NCBI GenBank assembly: GCA_964017045.1
Contig: OZ024806.1
Coordinates: 1,499,502-1,563,501, forward strand
Direction: 5' to 3'
Source: Omphiscola glabra
Lineage: Eukaryota > Mollusca > Gastropoda > Lymnaeidae
Length of the DNA: 64,000 nucleotides
Below the pieces are notes generated by a model that saw only the letters and a list, made by a program, of their open reading frames with translations, was not told the DNA's origin and searched no databases. Every line of letters starts with the position of its first letter. Position 1 is the stretch's first letter. The position numbers and the translations under genes were made by a program. Below are positions 53,535-64,000 of the stretch, piece by piece.

Positions 53535-53766
53535 CTTCTTCTTCTTCTTCTTCTTATGTTTGAGGGCCCACAATCAATTTATTGATCATTCTGGCTCCTG
53601 GTTTGAATTCAAAGTTTGCCTTCTCTTAGATTAGTTGCCGTCCAAGGCTAACGAGTCTCATCCACCCGGGAGTTGCCGGAATGTTTCATTGTATCAATGT
53701 TATCCGCCTATCGGGACTCCATCTCCGGGTTTGAATTCAGAGTTTCCTTCTCTTAGATGAGTTACC
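53535..53766 (-). mobile_element. 5'-truncated SINE copy with (AAG)n tail
   Basis: The minus strand matches the body of the 47551 element (CTAAGAGAAGGAAACTCTGA, CCCGGAGATGGAGTCCCGAT, CGGGTGGATGAGACTCGTTA) and ends in GGAGCCAGAATGATCAATAA and an AAG microsatellite (53535-53556 as CTT). The tRNA-like head is missing. Confidence 0.82.
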
Positions 53767-54095
53767 TTAGTGCAGTATATGTAGTTTGACGATAAAGATT
53801 CCAGGGGTGAAGCTAAGCTAGGGCTAAAAGCATGCCCTCAGAGGGTCCACTAACATAATATATGTATTACTATATATGACGGGGGCGACAAAGTCAAAGA
53901 TGCCATGGGCGTCACAATGCCTAATTTTGGTGCTGATAGATCCTTGCCCCCCCCCCTCTGAACACCTGAAATACTACTACACTCCCCAGTGGAAAAATTA
54001 CCTGAAAGAAACTGGTCAAAACGCATGTGCCAACCAGGGCTAAATACTTTTCACAGCATTACTCGAATAGCAGGCTATTAACAGACATATTCCTA
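53767..54095. other. GC-richer fragment, possible transposon debris
   Basis: GACGGGGGCGACAAAG and a C-run at 53946-53956 resemble mollusc repeat debris. No gene. Confidence 0.4.
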
Positions 54096-54545
54096 GGAAA
54101 AGCTGACACTAGTAAGACTATTTTATGAAAAGCTGACACTAGTAAGACTATTTTATGAAAAGCTGACACTAGTAAGACTATTTTATGAAAAGCTGACACT
54201 AGTAAGACCATTTTATGAAAAGCTGACACTAGTAAGATTATTTTAGGAAAAGCTGACACTAGTAAGACTATTTTATGAAAAGCTGACACTAGTAAGACTA
54301 TTTTACGAAAAGCTGGCACTAGTGAGACTATTTTATGAAAAGCTGACACTAGTAAGACTATTTTATGAAAAGCTGACACTAGTAAGACTATTTGATGAAA
54401 AGCTGACACTAATAAGAATATTTTATGAAAAGCTGACACTAGTAAGAATATTTTATGAAAAGCTGACACTAGTAAGAATATTTTATGAAAATCTGACACT
54501 AGTAAGACTATTTTATGAAAAGCTGACACTAGTAAGACTATTTTG
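54096..54545. repeat. 30-bp minisatellite, 15 copies
   Basis: GAAAAGCTGACACTAGTAAG plus ACTATTTTAT at exactly 30 bp. Leu/Phe/Ala-rich open frames on both strands are artefacts. Confidence 0.97.
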
Positions 54546-54715
54546 GAGACGCTGTCTATGTAAAGTGCATGGGCGTTTGGCCTTTCATGCACTATTAAGG
54601 GCATATCTTTGATAATTTTGATTCCTTAATTTTTGTGCCAGGGGAGATTGACCTTTTCGTCCCGTCCTTAGCACGTCCATGGCTATATTGAGGAATATTT
54701 GTCTTTGGTGCATTA

Positions 54716-55147
54716 CTTAGATCTTCTATAGAATGAAAACTTAGTACAGTCTTTGAGAGGATTTCAATATTTATTTACTTAGATCTTCTATAGAACGGAA
54801 ACTTAGTACAGTCTTTGATAGTATTTCAATATGTATTTACTTAGATCTTCGATAGAATGGAAACTTAGTACAGTCTTTAAGAGGATTTCAATATTTATTT
54901 ACTTAGATCTTCTAAAGAATGGAAACTTAGTACAGTCTTTGAGAGGATTTCAATATTTATTTACTTAGATCTTCTATAGAATGGAAACTTAGTACAGTCT
55001 TTAAGAGGATTTCAATATTTATTTACTTAGATCTTCGATAGAATGGAAACTTAGTACAGTCTTTGATAGTATTTCAATATGTATTTACTTAGATCTTCGA
55101 TAGAATGGAAACTTAGTACAGTCTTTAAGAGGATTTCAATATGTATT
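54716..55147. repeat. 62-bp minisatellite, 7 copies
   Basis: CTTAGATCTTCTATAGAATG continues with GAAACTTAGTACAGTCTTTG and AGAGGATTTCAATATTTATT. Variants (TTAAGAGG and TTGATAGT) recur in order, suggesting multi-unit duplication. Confidence 0.95.
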
Positions 55148-56007
55148 TTAATTTAGTTCACAAATTATTGCATTTCATGATCAGAAACTGATTTATTCAA
55201 AACTTTACTAAGTGCAAGCCAGTTCGGTAAATGGGAGTTTTGGTGGTCTTACCGTACGGCCACCTGCTGTACACGCGTTGATCTAATCTATTCCTTTGAT
55301 CGGAAACAACAGATCAATGTTGAAAGAGGACACATTGGGCGGGATGGGCTAGAAAAACGAAAGACATCAGTTTAAACGGTTATACTGTAAAATCTGATTT
55401 TTTAAAAAAGAATATGATCTTAAATCACGTTGCTATAGTATGACTTATAATTCTTTCAAAACGGAACCTATGTAGAGTCAGTGCCAAAATACAAGGGTAC
55501 TTTGAGACGTGTAAGTCACCATGTGAGAATTACTAGGAAATATACATACCCGTATGAGAAAAACCTTTATTGCAACTGAACTAGCCTACAAGATTTTTTC
55601 ATCAAGATAATTCTTTTGCATATATAGAAATATTGTAAAAGTTCGTAACGTTAGCTTTGGTGCTGCCCAAAGGTCACTTACATACTTTTTTACAAAAGTT
55701 TAAGCCAATACTCAATCCACTTTGGTTTCACCGCCATATTGGGGAAGGGGGGGGGGCTAATGTTTCAAAAGAAACTATGTGGTTAACCCTTTACCCTAAT
55801 CAAATTTACTTTGGGTTATTGTGCTGTTTTCAATGGAGACAATAAAGAATTAGGAAAGTTGTCTGAAACTTTAGTCCTAAAAATTAAATTGAAATGTAAA
55901 AAAAAAACACAAATATATACTATGTTGTAAAAAAAATAAATACTTGTGCTTATTTTAGTCTTACATTTTCCATTCTTAGCTTCAAGCTCTGATGGTTTGG
56001 TATAGTG
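55148..56007. other. Unassigned sequence
   Basis: A 10-G run at about 55747-55757 and short open frames only. No gene recognised. Confidence 0.45.
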
Positions 56008-56209
56008 CGGAGATCGGCAAACTCATCAGTCAAGCAGAACATCAGCAGTAGGACGATTAAAATTATTTTGAGAGCCAAATTTACTGTCAAGAACCTTTAA
56101 AGAACTAGTTTTTTTTGAGTCTACACAGATTTGTGGCCCACTTACCGATCCGCAATCAGGTCGTTAAAGAGCCGCATGTGTTTCTCTAGCCACGATTTGC
56201 CGACCACTG
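56008..56209. mobile_element. hAT-type MITE with 8-bp target duplication
   Basis: The inner sequence is flanked by GTATAGTG on both sides (56000-56007 and 56210-56217), an 8-bp duplication typical of hAT. The ends are imperfect inverted repeats: GGAGATCGGCAAACTC against GATTTGCCGACCACTG. It is 202 bp with no coding capacity. A second copy lies inverted at 59602-59808. Confidence 0.85.
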
Positions 56210-57130
56210 GTATAGTGTATTGAATCCAACTCATGTCAGTGACTTGTAGAGATGAAATGCCCATCAAGGGACAATGGAATAACTCCAGTTAAAGCATGCC
56301 TTGACTCAAAATGTTGTCGTCAGTTGACAACAGTGTAATATTGAAGAAAACAGAAACAACCAAATTTACGAGGTCCAATGCCAGATGGAAATAAATGACA
56401 GAACCTGGTGTAACTTTGTAACATGGTCAACAGAAGGCATTTCGATTAAACAAATACATTTTAATAAAATTCTCTGGAATTTAATGTTAACATTTCTGAA
56501 AGAATGTTATATTTCGGTGTATTATTCAACGTCACCAATCTATATATTAATTGAACATTTCAAAATGTTGAAATAACCATCACAAACAAGTTTTAATTCT
56601 TTGATATTAACTTTGCTTTTCTTTGTGGTGCACTAGGAGGTTGACTCGGAGGCAAAAATCTTCGTATAGCTAATTGACCCACTTCCCGTCAACCACTCAA
56701 GCTGTAAAGTTGACAACGTACACACATTCTTTCAAATTTTCATTCCCTCTCCCGACTCTCAATCCCAAAAAATAATGGAGATATTTACAGATAACGTCTT
56801 CTCCAACGGTACATTATAAAATTAACTTCCTTTTCTTGTCCTGATACAAAAGAAATGTTGTGTTCATTTGTTTTGGCCAAATTTTCAACCAAGAGAGTTA
56901 TTAATTAGTCAAATATCAATAATGAATGTTAACACTAAAGTGCCACTGACAATTGACAAAAATGACTTGCAGAGAAAGAAACAACGCGAGAGAGATGTAT
57001 CAAGTCGAGACATGAGGTCAAGTCAGCGCAAGCGTGTCCTTTCACCGCTGCTCTAAAATGGAACAACGTATAAGCAGTGTTTCAACTGTGGGGGGGATGG
57101 GGGAGGCGGATTTCAAAATTTTCTGAGAGG
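56210..57130. other. Unassigned sequence
   Basis: Short open frames (56385-56576, 56868-57056) without domains or splice context. A G-rich run at 57092-57110 precedes the next elements. Confidence 0.4.
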
Positions 57131-57340
57131 CTGTGCCATTTGCAATAGGCCAGAGGCGTAACTATGGGATTGCTGGTGGGGCATATGTCCCGGTTACCAA
57201 ATTGGCGGGGCGGCAAAATGGGCTTTGATGGTATTTATTGGTTGAAAATAATCACTTTCAGAGTTGAGAAGGGGGCGTAAAAATAAATCTTGTCCCCCGG
57301 TCCCAAACTCTGTAAATACGCCGTTGCAAGTGTCTGCAAA
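57131..57340. mobile_element. Possible small TIR element
   Basis: CAGAGGCGTAACTATGGG near 57131 and AATACGCCGTTGCAAGTG near 57317 are weakly inverted (both contain GGCGTA on opposite strands). The GC-rich body with GGCGGGGCGGCAAAATGG differs from its surroundings. No target duplication was defined. Confidence 0.4.
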
Positions 57341-57391
57341 ATAGGGCTGAAGTGTTGGTCCTCCTTGTGTCACTTTTTTCTTTTTATGCAG

Positions 57392-57706
57392 CAGAGCCAT
57401 TCTTAGGATTTTTGGGGCCCTATGTATGGAACGTAGGTAGTGGCGTCCAGGGGGGCGTCCAGGGTGGCGTCCAGGGGGCGGAGCTGCCCCGGAGCCGAGG
57501 AGAAAACATCACCCATCAATGCGGCACCCCCACTCTGCCTTCGTCAATGTTTCCTCTTTGCTCGCGTTTAAATACTAACCAATTGATAATTCCGCCACTA
57601 GAGAAAATGTATACTTCTGAAATGCTTGGACTTGCAAGTTGTAGGCTAAAAAAAGTGCAGTGGGTCCCTTGGCAGTAAAGTTTCCCTATACCTAAGAATG
57701 GCTCTG
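57392..57706. mobile_element. 315-bp MITE with 16-bp perfect terminal repeats
   Basis: CAGAGCCATTCTTAGG at 57392 is the exact inverse of CCTAAGAATGGCTCTG at 57691-57706. Flanks TATGCAG and TATGAAG may be a hAT-like target duplication with one change. The body includes three GGCGTCCAGG repeats. The 108-codon open frame overlapping it is not considered a gene. Confidence 0.75.
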
Positions 57707-59601
57707 TATGAAGGTGTGTGCATTTTTGGATAACCGGAGAGTTTGCTTAGTGAAGGGGATAGTTGCAAAAATCGTTGGCCGCCCATGGGGGTCAATAATA
57801 CTAGAAACACCACGAGTCAGTGTATCAATCAGCACCATCATCGACGATCATTGGGATGAGGGTCGGAAATTGAGGAAGCCGATGAATCTTGAAGATTGGA
57901 GGGGTCTGGGGACTGCTCCCTCAATTTTTTTTATTTTTTTCAAAATCAAGTGGAGTATTTTTGAGTATACTTGAATTGTATGTTTCCATTATATTTTTGA
58001 CTATACTTGAATTTTATGTTTCCATTATATTTTTGACGACACTGCATATGGCTATAAATTAATTAATTATTTATAATTGGCACAATTAGTACGTTGAATG
58101 AAACTTTCGTAAATAAAAAAAAAGTTAGAGATTAAAGATTTATTTTTGAAAAAAACAACACTATTTGAAATAGGACATACTTAATCAACCAAATAAGTGA
58201 ACGTTTTCAACATGCAAGCTACCTTGTATTACTAAAATTGGAACTTAACATATAATGAATTCTGCAGATACATTTTAGGGGTTAAATTTTAAAACTATTT
58301 TATAACTGGTTGAACAACAATGGAAATTATAACAACTCAAATGTGGACATGATAATTGATATATGATAATGTATTGTTTTTGGTAATTTAATATGTACAG
58401 GACGTTAATGAGATTATTTTGATCATGCGCAGCTGTACAGCCGGAAGGTAATGAATATCGATGGCCCTTTGCCACAATCCATGGTTTTCATCTTATAATA
58501 TCGTATGATTTTTATGTGTGAAGGTATAGGACAATATATTTTATCTTTTCTCTAGTGTAGGAGATTTAGTATCATTGTGCTTTGTGTCAAGTGATGAATA
58601 CAATATAGTGATGATCCATCAAGATATTCTACCTTGTGTTTATGAAAGATATTATGAGAACGATAAAATAATTAATTAATGGAAGATAGCTACAAATTAA
58701 TCCATCCAGCCTACATGTAAAATGCAACATCAGCATCACAAAAAATGATTGCGTTACAGATATCTTCATCTTTGAACTCTTTATTTTAGGCCCCCAGCCT
58801 CGAATGCTGATTTTGTTCAAAGTATTGAATGGTTCCATAATAATATCAAGATGGCAATAATAAATCAATTGTCTTTGATGGACTTTTATATATATATATA
58901 AATATATGGCTTTTTACGATGGTGTCACCCACTTATGCCGCCATATTTGTTCCCATTTCCGCTTAATATTATTACTATTATCATAATCAAAATTATAAGG
59001 AAGTGGTACTGTTATATCGGAATATTATTTTTTAATATTATATTGAATCGCGTTGTTATAATATGACCTTTAACCCTTTAGGGACTTAGCCTTTTTGTTG
59101 TGTCAGTGCCAAGATGACAGAGAACATCTTAGGGCCTCTTTGGATTTTTACAAAATCATTTTTCACGTCTCTTGTTAGATACTTATCACAATGAATTCAT
59201 GTCTCTTGTTATATTCTTATATCAATGAATTGAGTTCGTTTACTATATTAAAACACATCACTTACTTTATTTATTTAATACCACCACTCAGTATTCTCTC
59301 GGGAGTGCCTCCAAACTATGAAACCAGACAATTCTGATCCAAATATGGTAGTTAAAGACATTGAACCCTTTACTTCTATCAAAAGTATCTAAAAAAAAGG
59401 TGTATCTCCTGAGCAAATATGGAACAAGTTAATCAAATAATTTCAGATATATATAAAGAAACAACTTTTCCTTAACTCTTTTGCACTAAGAATTTTTGCG
59501 ATTGTATTTATAATATGAATTGTTTATGGTTAGTGCATGAAAAATATGTATTGTTAGGTTTAGGGTTAGGGCATGAAAAATATGTATTGTTAGGTTTAGG
59601 A
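57707..59601. other. Unassigned sequence, short repeats
   Basis: Two ~39-bp copies with ACTTGAATTTTATGTTTCCA at 57960-58034, a TA run at 58889-58907, and TTAGGTTTAGGGTTAGGGC at 59555-59573 within a ~38-bp duplication. No gene recognised in 1.9 kb. Confidence 0.45.
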
Positions 59602-59808
59602 CATTGGTAGGCTAATTGCGGTTCGTGGACCGTATGCGGCTCTTTAGCAACTTGAGTGCGGCTCAAAGTCAGCCACAAATCGGGCTTTACTCCGAAAAAC
59701 ATGGTTCTTCACAAATTCTTGAAAAGAAATTTGGCTCTCAATTTTTTTTTACATCGTCCTGCTGCTGATTTTTGGCTCTTTTGTCTCATGAGTTTGCAAA
59801 CGCTTGGT
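59602..59808 (-). mobile_element. Second copy of the 56008 hAT-type MITE
   Basis: The minus strand shows the same ordered blocks: GTTTGCAAACTCATGAG, CAGCAGGACGATGTAAA, TTGAGAGCCAAATTTC, GATTTGTGGCTGACTT and CTAAAGAGCCGCATACGG. It is inserted in TTAGGG-like repeat sequence. Target duplications are not visible, so it is older than the first copy. Confidence 0.8.
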
Positions 59809-59986
59809 TAAAATATGCATATGCATTGTTAGGGTTAAGGGTGTGCATATATTAATTGTTAGGGCTAGTGTTTGCATATGTATGGTTCCGATGTCAATAC
59901 ATTAATTTGATCAACTTCCTTTACGTTAACTAGTTGTGTTGAAAGTCGCTGTTTCCGTTACATTATGAAGCTTGTTTTTTCTCCAA

Positions 59987-60155
59987 AGAAGCATGTAGGC
60001 GGCGTGTGTAGGTTAAACACTTGATGACGAAATATGCGGTCCAAATAAGCATGTAGGCCGTGTGTGTAGGTTAAACACTTGATGACTAAATATGCGGTCC
60101 AAAGAAGCATGTAGGCAGTGTGTGTAGGTTAAACACTTGACGACTAAATATGCGG
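59987..60155. repeat. 56-58 bp tandem repeat, 3 copies
   Basis: AAGCATGTAGGCGGCGTGTG, GTTAAACACTTGATGAC and AAATATGCGGTCCAA recur three times. Confidence 0.92.
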
Positions 60156-60369
60156 ATAATCAATTAAGGATGCTCCGATTCTTCTTCATTAAGAATTATA
60201 TTTGTTTACCTGATCCACTAAAAAAACAACAACTATGGAGTGTAATCAAGGGCGTTGCTAGTTGGTATTTGGGGGTCAGGCTGCACAGGGTGACACCAAC
60301 ATAGTTATTGACTAAAATATGAAGCAAATAATAGTATACACGTTAAAAGGGCCAACTCGAGGTTTTTGT

Positions 60370-61112
60370 TGTTGCGGCCTTCTTTCGTCGTCTAGGGTCT
60401 ATTGATGTATGTGAATTATTTAGTACGTCTTTCCTTGTCTAGGGTCTATTGATGCATTTCAATTATTTAGTACGTCTTTCCTTGTCTAGGGTCTATTGAT
60501 GTATTTCAATTATTTAGTACGTCTTTCGTTGTCTAGGGTATATTGATGTATGTGAATTATTTAGTACGTCTATGATTACTACTATGTCCTTGTACCCCCT
60601 ACTGGACTTACAGCTATGGATCAACAATCACAAATTTAAGTCAATGAACATCAAAAGTGTCATAATATAATCCTTTATTCCGCATAAACACATGCAGTAC
60701 TAGCAAGAGTCACAAATTCTTTATTCCTCATAAACACATGCAGTACTAGCAAGAGTCACAAATTCTTTATTCCTCATAAACACATGCAGTACTAAGAAGA
60801 GTCACAAATTCCTTATTCCTCATAAACACATGCAATACTAAGAAGAGTCACAAATTCTTTAGAAGCACATAATCAAATTATTATTAAACTGGTATGAAAT
60901 AACCTCGCACTACCCCATGTGTTCATTATGATCTCTCCTTATTAAACAGGTATGAAATAACCTCGCACTACCCCATGTGTTCATTACGATCTCTCCTTAT
61001 TAAACAGGTATGAAATAACCTCGCACTACCCCAGGTGTTCATTACGATCTCTCCTTATTAAACAGGTATGAAATAACCTCGCACTACCCCAGGTGTTCAT
61101 TACGATCTCCAC
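60370..61112 (+). repeat. Interspersed element with three amplified segments
   Basis: Colinear with 6690-6965, but segment 1 (TTGTCTAGGGTCTATTGATG, 46-47 bp) occurs four times at 60376-60570, segment 2 (CTTTATTCCTCATAAACACA, 46 bp) four times at 60672-60862, and segment 3 (AACAGGTATGAAATAACCTC, 58 bp) four times at 60885-61112. Single-copy spacers between the segments match the unamplified copy in order. Confidence 0.75.
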
Positions 61113-61789
61113 CCAACTCAACGTGTCTACTGCCTTATATCCACTCACTTGTTTATTAGTATTTCTCTGTCATCCAATGACCATTTAGCCACAATTATAC
61201 AAATCATGACATCACCGATGAACTAAAAAGTGTTTACACTAACAACAGTGATTTTCATACAAACTCTCAACGTCCATGAAGAACTTTTCAAAGCAAAACT
61301 TCACGCGACTAAATCTAGTTCATAAGAGATGTTTCCTCATTTTTTAAATTTGTTTTAATAGATACAAAAAATCATACCTCATATTATTGTAATGAAAATG
61401 TTTATGCAGAGAAAGCTCTGGCATGTTGGTCTTCATGAAACGAAATTTATGTTTGGAAGTTCATATATTAATTGGTATTTCCAAACTTTCTCCCATCCCT
61501 CTACCTATAGAAGTCTGCTGCTCTATCTGAGAGGAGATTTTGAAAATGAAATTTATTAAGAAACAAGCGAGTACCCGGCATGTGTTGCAATGCCACTCAT
61601 CGAAATAAGCGTTTGTGTTTTAATAATTTTTTTGTAATTACTTGTATTATACATTTTTGTACTGTCTGTTGCGTATTCGAATTAATTAGAAGATTTTTCG
61701 AAGCGTGAGCAGAACACACGCAGCTGTCCGTGTGGGAAGCATGGATTTTCCAAATTTAGTCCCCAAACGTGTAGCTATTGATCCCTCCA
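61113..61789. other. Unassigned sequence
   Basis: GAGTACCCGGCATGTGTTGC at 61569 resembles part of a dispersed repeat. No gene recognised. Confidence 0.4.
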
Positions 61790-62235
61790 TGCAATAGCTA
61801 TGTTTGAAATTACATTGGTATGGCTCATTTATTACATATAAACAAATTTAGGGCCCCCTGAACCAAAAGGAATATTGTGAAATACTTGTAATAATTCAGA
61901 AACCTATTTAGTATGTCACATATACAAAATGAAATGTCACAGTTAATATTTAATTTATTTCCACCCACCTATGTAATAGCTCTGTTTGTCATTATATTTA
62001 CAAGCTCATATAAGTGGAAAAAACGAATTTAAGACCCCCGGTCCAAAGCGGAATATTGTAAAAAGGCTGTACATATTTAGAAAAATAATGCGTGCCTGCA
62101 CTCAACAACTCACTGAAGGTTTATCGCATTTAGGTTAATGTTATTGGAACACATAAGGAAATTATACTTAAATAGCTCATATTAGAAAAATAAAAATACT
62201 ATAAGGCCCCCATGTCCTAAACTGGTTTTTTTTTG
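61790..62235. repeat. ~190-bp diverged repeat, 2-3 copies
   Basis: AATAGCTATGTTTGAAATTA, AGGGCCCCCTGAACCAAAAG and GGAATATTGTGAAA recur about 190 bp downstream in diverged form, with a third faint copy ending AAGGCCCCCATGTCC. Confidence 0.6.
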
Positions 62236-62459
62236 TAAATTGAATGGGTTTTGATATCCATGGATATACTTTTGTAAATGTACTTACGTTTTGTTAACGT
62301 CATTGGTTTTCTTAATTGTAAAATGAGAATATAGCATCTATCTTTCACAACTGTAATATCATTAAATTAAAAAAAACATTGTCATCCATGTAAAATTGTA
62401 CACACCCTATTTCCTAACCCCCATATATATGTACATCAGAAGGTTAATTATTTGTCAAA

Positions 62460-64000
62460 GTCATTATGAGACGTTCTGGTTCTGGTTCGGTACGTTGCTG
62501 CATCCATATACTGGCATATGTGCAACGGTTGGGGAAGCGATGTTGCCAATCTAACGGCCCCTAGCAGATGCCAGGGCGGCCTTGAAGCTTTCGATCGTTG
62601 TTGAGTTCACGGCGGTATTGTCCAGGTTGTTCCAAGCGATTATGATGCGTGGAAAGAATGACTGCTTATGTTGCACTGTGTTACTCCGAGGCACAGTGAA
62701 GCATTTGTTATTGTTTCGGGTGTAATTTCTCATGGGGTTGTCAGATGTTAAGTCAGTGTTAAGTGACTGTTTGGCTCTAATTAATCGGCCTGGCTTCTGT
62801 GGGGTGAAATAATTGTTTGCTGGGATGGCCGGAATTAGCCCCATGGCCACTTTATATAACAATGTTATTCGGATCTTTTCTCGTCTGTCCTTGAGAGTGG
62901 GGATGTCAAATCTGTTTAAAAGACCATTGACGTAGCCAGGAGTGGTGGTTTTATATTCACGTGCTATGAAGCGCATTGCGTTACGTTGGATTCGCTCCAA
63001 TTTGTCCACGTCTTGCTTGAGGTATGGGTCACAGATGATTGCACTATATTCTAGTATCGGACGAACGAGTGCAATATAAGCATTTCGTTTGCAGGATGTT
63101 GGGCAGTGGCGCAGATTTCTTCTAATAAAACCTAGTGTGGAGTTGGCTTTTTTGAAATTTTGTTTATATGGGGTGACCATTTTAGGTTATTTGAGAAGAG
63201 AATTCCAAGGTTTGGATTATTTGTTACTTGTTGAAGGATTGTCCTATTTAGGGTGTACATATAGCTTGATGGGTTTTTTTTGAAATGCTCATTATGTAGC
63301 ATTTGGTTTCATTAAATTTCATGCACCATTTGTCTGCCCAATTCATAAGGCACTCCAAATCTGCTTGAAGTTGGTTGTGGTCATCGTAGTCGATTATCTC
63401 TCTGTAGACAAGACAGTCATCTGCAAACAGTATCAGGGAGGTCGTTTATGTGACAGAGAAAGAGAAGGGGGCCCAGTACTGTGCCTTGAGGAACTCCTGA
63501 GTCTAAGGTGGCTTAGCCTGATCGGACGCCATCTACCACTACTTGCATGGTCCGTTTTGTTAGAAATGTTGAGAGCCAGGAGTGAAGGTTGCCGGTAATG
63601 CCGTAGTGGTGGAGTTTGTGTAGAAGAAGGCTGTGTGGAACAGTGTCGAAGGCCTTGGAGAAGTCGAGAATTGCCATGTCGATCTGGTTACCTTTGTCAT
63701 AGGAGGTAAGGAGGTCATTGGTGGTGATGATTAATTGAGTTTCTGTGGAGTATCCAGAGCGGAAACCGTGGTTTAGAGTGGTCAAACTGTTGTAGTGTTC
63801 AAGGTGGTTCATGATGTGACGACAGATGATGTGTTCCAGAAATTTGCATGGAACGGAGGTCATGGATATTGGGCGGTAGTTTGCTGGGTTATGACGGTCA
63901 CCTTTCTTGTAGGCACTAGTGATATTTGCATCAAGCCAGTCCAGTGGGAGTTTGCCGGAGTCAAGCGACTTTTGGAAAATGCGGGTGATGGTTGGGGCGA
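62460..64000 (-). pseudogene. LINE ORF2 reverse transcriptase, inactive, runs off window
   Basis: Minus-strand non-LTR reverse transcriptase. From the window edge: FLEHIICRHIMNHLEHYNSL, LNHGFRSGYSTETQL and DMAILDFSKAFDTVPHSLLL (the FSKAFD box), then [13 protein letters not shown]. Near 63430 a deletion joins INDLPDT to [12 protein letters not shown] out of frame, so the catalytic FADD box (63416-63430) cannot be made in frame. A second frameshift lies in the A-run near 63270. The C-terminal frame (63180-62551) is intact: NSTLGFIRRNLRHCPTSCKR, LVRPILEYSA, LERIQRNAMRFI and FFPRIIIAWNNLDNTAVNST, with the stop at about 62551. The type resembles Jockey/CR1-group elements; the clade is not fixed. 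The 5' part lies outside the window. Confidence 0.9.

Noticed and set aside
59555..59580. Interstitial telomeric repeat (TTAGGG)
   Set aside because: Only one or two imperfect TTAGGG words occur within a longer unrelated duplication.
1..64000. Bacterial-style operons, riboswitches, rho-independent terminators or phage attachment sites
   Set aside because: No prokaryotic gene structure anywhere; introns, SINEs, LINEs and minisatellites mark the window as animal nuclear DNA.

Overview
The window looks like nuclear DNA of an AT-rich animal, most likely a gastropod mollusc and perhaps a freshwater pulmonate. That is an inference from the repeat and transposon families, not a species call. There is no bacterial gene organisation. 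Coding sequence is sparse, introns are long, and about a quarter of the 64 kb is tandem arrays (unit 12 to 102 bp, 2 to about 69 copies). Most long open frames are read-through of arrays whose unit is a multiple of three.

Two host loci can be supported. On the + strand at 18.7-25.8 kb are seven exon remnants of a prolyl endopeptidase (PREP) gene. They end with the catalytic-serine motif GGSNGGL and several keep recognisable splice sites, but frameshifts, an in-frame stop and an 80-bp exon duplication break the frame. No exon for the N-terminal part or for the region carrying the catalytic Asp and His was found. On the - strand at 44.6-37.4 kb four exons with compatible splice phases encode a signal peptide, a PAN/apple-like cysteine module and a Thr/Pro-rich mucin-like stretch. 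This is an apparently intact secreted protein gene that continues downstream.

Layout: 0-10 kb is AT-rich with minisatellites, a degraded LINE (8.6-9.2 kb) and an interspersed element (6.7 kb). A 43-bp satellite fills 10.3-13.3 kb. Arrays are packed at 16.7-18.4 kb. The PREP pseudogene, with arrays in its introns and across its exon edges, is at 18.7-25.8 kb, followed by a 24-bp array (26.2-27.4 kb). A zinc-finger-tailed LINE remnant, a tRNA-derived SINE, an internally deleted Tigger-like transposon and a hAT transposase fragment lie at 28-35 kb. More arrays follow, then the PAN-mucin gene with a LINE and a Mutator-like fragment in its first intron. From 46 to 52 kb there are two LINE remnants each carrying a large internal or terminal array, a SINE, a 48-bp array and a Charlie-type hAT copy. 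From 53 to 64 kb there are a SINE fragment, arrays, hAT-type MITEs, an interspersed element with three internally amplified segments, and a LINE reverse transcriptase that runs off the end of the window.

The most striking pattern is that several arrays have units recognisably derived from functional sequence: the PREP catalytic-serine codons, a PREP exon end plus its 5' splice site, PREP 3' splice sites plus exon starts, a LINE reverse-transcriptase segment, a LINE 3' terminus, a LINE C-terminal segment, and a Tigger N-terminus. The host appears to make tandem arrays readily from whatever sequence is present, multiplying splice sites and protein motifs. All homologies were recognised by eye from translated sequence; no database search was run.
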